This document shows, piece by piece, positions 62,887 through 64,000 of a stretch of DNA of 64,000 nucleotides. A program made the translations under genes and the position numbers. A model generated the notes under the pieces. The model saw only the letters and a program-made list of their open reading frames with translations, was not told the DNA's origin and did no database searches. This DNA comes from Micavibrio sp. (GTDB lineage: Bacteria > Pseudomonadota > Alphaproteobacteria > Micavibrionales > Micavibrionaceae), in contig DUBU01000016.1 in NCBI GenBank assembly GCA_012960155.1, positions 40,358 through 104,357 on the forward strand, given 5' to 3'. The stretch's first letter is position 1, and each line of letters begins with the position of its first letter.

Positions 62887-64000
62887 ATGAACGCTGTATC
62901 GGAAACGATCTGGACTGCAAAAGAAGCGGCTGAGGCCACCGGAGGTCGCTTCGCCAAAGAGTGGGCAGCCACATCGTTATCTATTGATAGCCGGACGGTT
63001 GAGCCGGGCGCTCTCTTTGTGGCTATTCGCGGCGATAACAGCGACGGTCACGCCTATGTTAAGGACGCATTGGCCAAAGGCGCTGTGGCGGCTGTGGTTG
63101 ATCATGTTCCCGAAGATGTCGCAGGCGATGCGCCGCTACTGATCGTGGCTGATACTTTCGAGGCGTTGCAGGAATTGGGCTATGCTTCCCGCAATCGCTG
63201 CGGTGGCAAGATGATTGCCGTGACGGGTTCTGTCGGTAAAACAGGCACAAAAGAATTTCTGGCGGCAGCGCTGGAAGACCAAGGGCAGACCCATGCCAGC
63301 AAGGCATCTTATAATAACCATTGGGGCGTGCCGTATACGCTTGCCAATATGCACGCAGGCACGGATTTCGGTGTATTCGAAGTCGGCATGAACCATCTGC
63401 ATGAAATTACGCCGCTATCCAGACAGGTCAGGCCGCACGTGGCGATCATCACAACGGTAGAGCCTGTCCATATCGAAAACTTTGACAGCGAGCAGCAAAT
63501 CGCCGATGCCAAAGGCGAAATTTTCGCAGGCATGGATCATAACGGCACAGCCGTTCTTAACCGCGATAATAAATGGTATGCGCATCTAAAAGCACTGGCA
63601 GATACGCAAGGCGTAAAGGTCAAAAGCTTTGGTGAGCATGAAGACTCTGATGCGCATTTAAAATCCTGTTTGCTGGCCAGCAATGGCAGCCGCATCGAGG
63701 CTGTGATCGATGGTCAGGAAATAGCATTTACCCTGCAATTCAGCGGTAAGCATATTGCCATGAACGCGCTGGCAGTTCTGATGGCGATCAAACTGGCGGG
63801 AGGAGACATTGAAAAAGCCGCCAAGGCCATGGGCAAGGTTGAGCCACTCGCTGGCCGCGGAAAGCGCGAGTATCTGGATATCGGTGATAAGAACAATCCT
63901 GTGACACTGATTGATGAAAGCTATAACGCATCACCTGTTGCCATGAATGCAGCGTTCAAGGTGCTGGCATTGATTGACCCCGGTCGCGGTGGTCGCCGTA
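62887..64000 (+). CDS. murF: UDP-MurNAc-tripeptide-D-Ala-D-Ala ligase MurF (cut by window end)
   Basis: Only the first ~371 codons are present. LSIDSRTVEPGALFVAIRG near 36, ATP loop AVTGSVGKTGTKEFL near 114, ASYNNHWGVPYTLANM and VFEVGMNHLHEITPL are characteristic. LIDESYNASPVAMNAAF near the end matches the C-terminal domain. ATG at 62887 has GGGAGAGC upstream; an in-frame ATG at 62869 is also usable. It is 38 bases after murE. Confidence 0.95.
   Translation, partial: MNAVSETIWTAKEAAEATGGRFAKEWAATSLSIDSRTVEPGALFVAIRGDNSDGHAYVKDALAKGAVAAVVDHVPEDVAGDAPLLIVADTFEALQELGYASRNRCGGKMIAVTGSVGKTGTKEFLAAALEDQGQTHASKASYNNHWGVPYTLANMHAGTDFGVFEVGMNHLHEITPLSRQVRPHVAIITTVEPVHIENFDSEQQIADAKGEIFAGMDHNGTAVLNRDNKWYAHLKALADTQGVKVKSFGEHEDSDAHLKSCLLASNGSRIEAVIDGQEIAFTLQFSGKHIAMNALAVLMAIKLAGGDIEKAAKAMGKVEPLAGRGKREYLDIGDKNNPVTLIDESYNASPVAMNAAFKVLALIDPGRGGRR

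Overview
The window is a gene-dense, roughly 50% GC bacterial chromosome segment. It looks alphaproteobacterial: it carries the pyrB-plsY-dprA-topA-rnr-rpmG neighbourhood, TIGR02302/DUF4175 and BatA/DUF4159 envelope proteins, an sdhCDA cluster followed at a distance by sdhB, and a class A RNase P RNA just upstream of the mraZ-rsmH-ftsL-ftsI-murE-murF division cluster. The gene content would suit a free-living or Micavibrio/Rhodospirillales-like lineage, but that placement is inference. No tRNA, rRNA, CRISPR, insertion sequence or prophage was seen. Layout: (1) 1-4.7 kb: 5' part of ileS, an unknown gene, ribF, then an esterase coupled to an LpxR-like outer-membrane enzyme. (2) 4.7-13.3 kb: an envelope module of five genes. 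It holds a stand-alone DUF4159 protein, a VWA/glutamine-amidotransferase-like membrane protein, a BatA-type membrane protein, a Q-rich DUF4175 C-terminal protein and a DUF4175 N-terminal membrane protein. Two proteins that are normally single chains in Alphaproteobacteria appear split here, each with one part on the opposite strand. (3) 13.4-25.4 kb: Uup-type ABC-F ATPase, an AT-rich orphan gene, rpmG, rnr, topA, dprA, plsY, pyrB and a CaiB-type CoA transferase, mostly one tightly packed minus-strand operon. (4) 25.4-38.8 kb: a type IVb pilus locus with prepilin peptidase, response regulator, secretin, ASH-repeat periplasmic protein, assembly ATPase, platform protein, two bitopic inner-membrane proteins and two pilin-like proteins, closed by a hybrid histidine kinase. 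(5) 38.9-44 kb: asd, pdxY, a Tat-type msrB, an isochorismatase-like hydrolase and two unknown genes. (6) 44-54.9 kb: sdhC (with a cysteine-rich tail), sdhD and sdhA, then four unrelated genes including a GGDEF diguanylate cyclase, then sdhB, nadC and nadA. Around these lie four genes for small exported proteins that look like one paralogous family. (7) 55-64 kb: UMF1-type transporter, AmpD-like amidase, rnpB, a hairpin and an array of MraZ-type boxes, then mraZ-rsmH-ftsL-ftsI-murE-murF (cut by the window end). How the parts fit together: most of the window builds or maintains the cell envelope (division cluster, PlsY, LpxR-like enzyme, amidase, DUF4159/DUF4175 module, pilus). Core metabolism (succinate dehydrogenase, quinolinate, pyrimidine, aspartate family, flavin, pyridoxal) and RNA/DNA processing (RNase R, RNase P, Topo I, DprA) make up the rest. 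The least expected observations are the split DUF4159 and DUF4175 proteins, the exported paralogue family, and a hairpin that buries the ribosome binding site behind sdhA.
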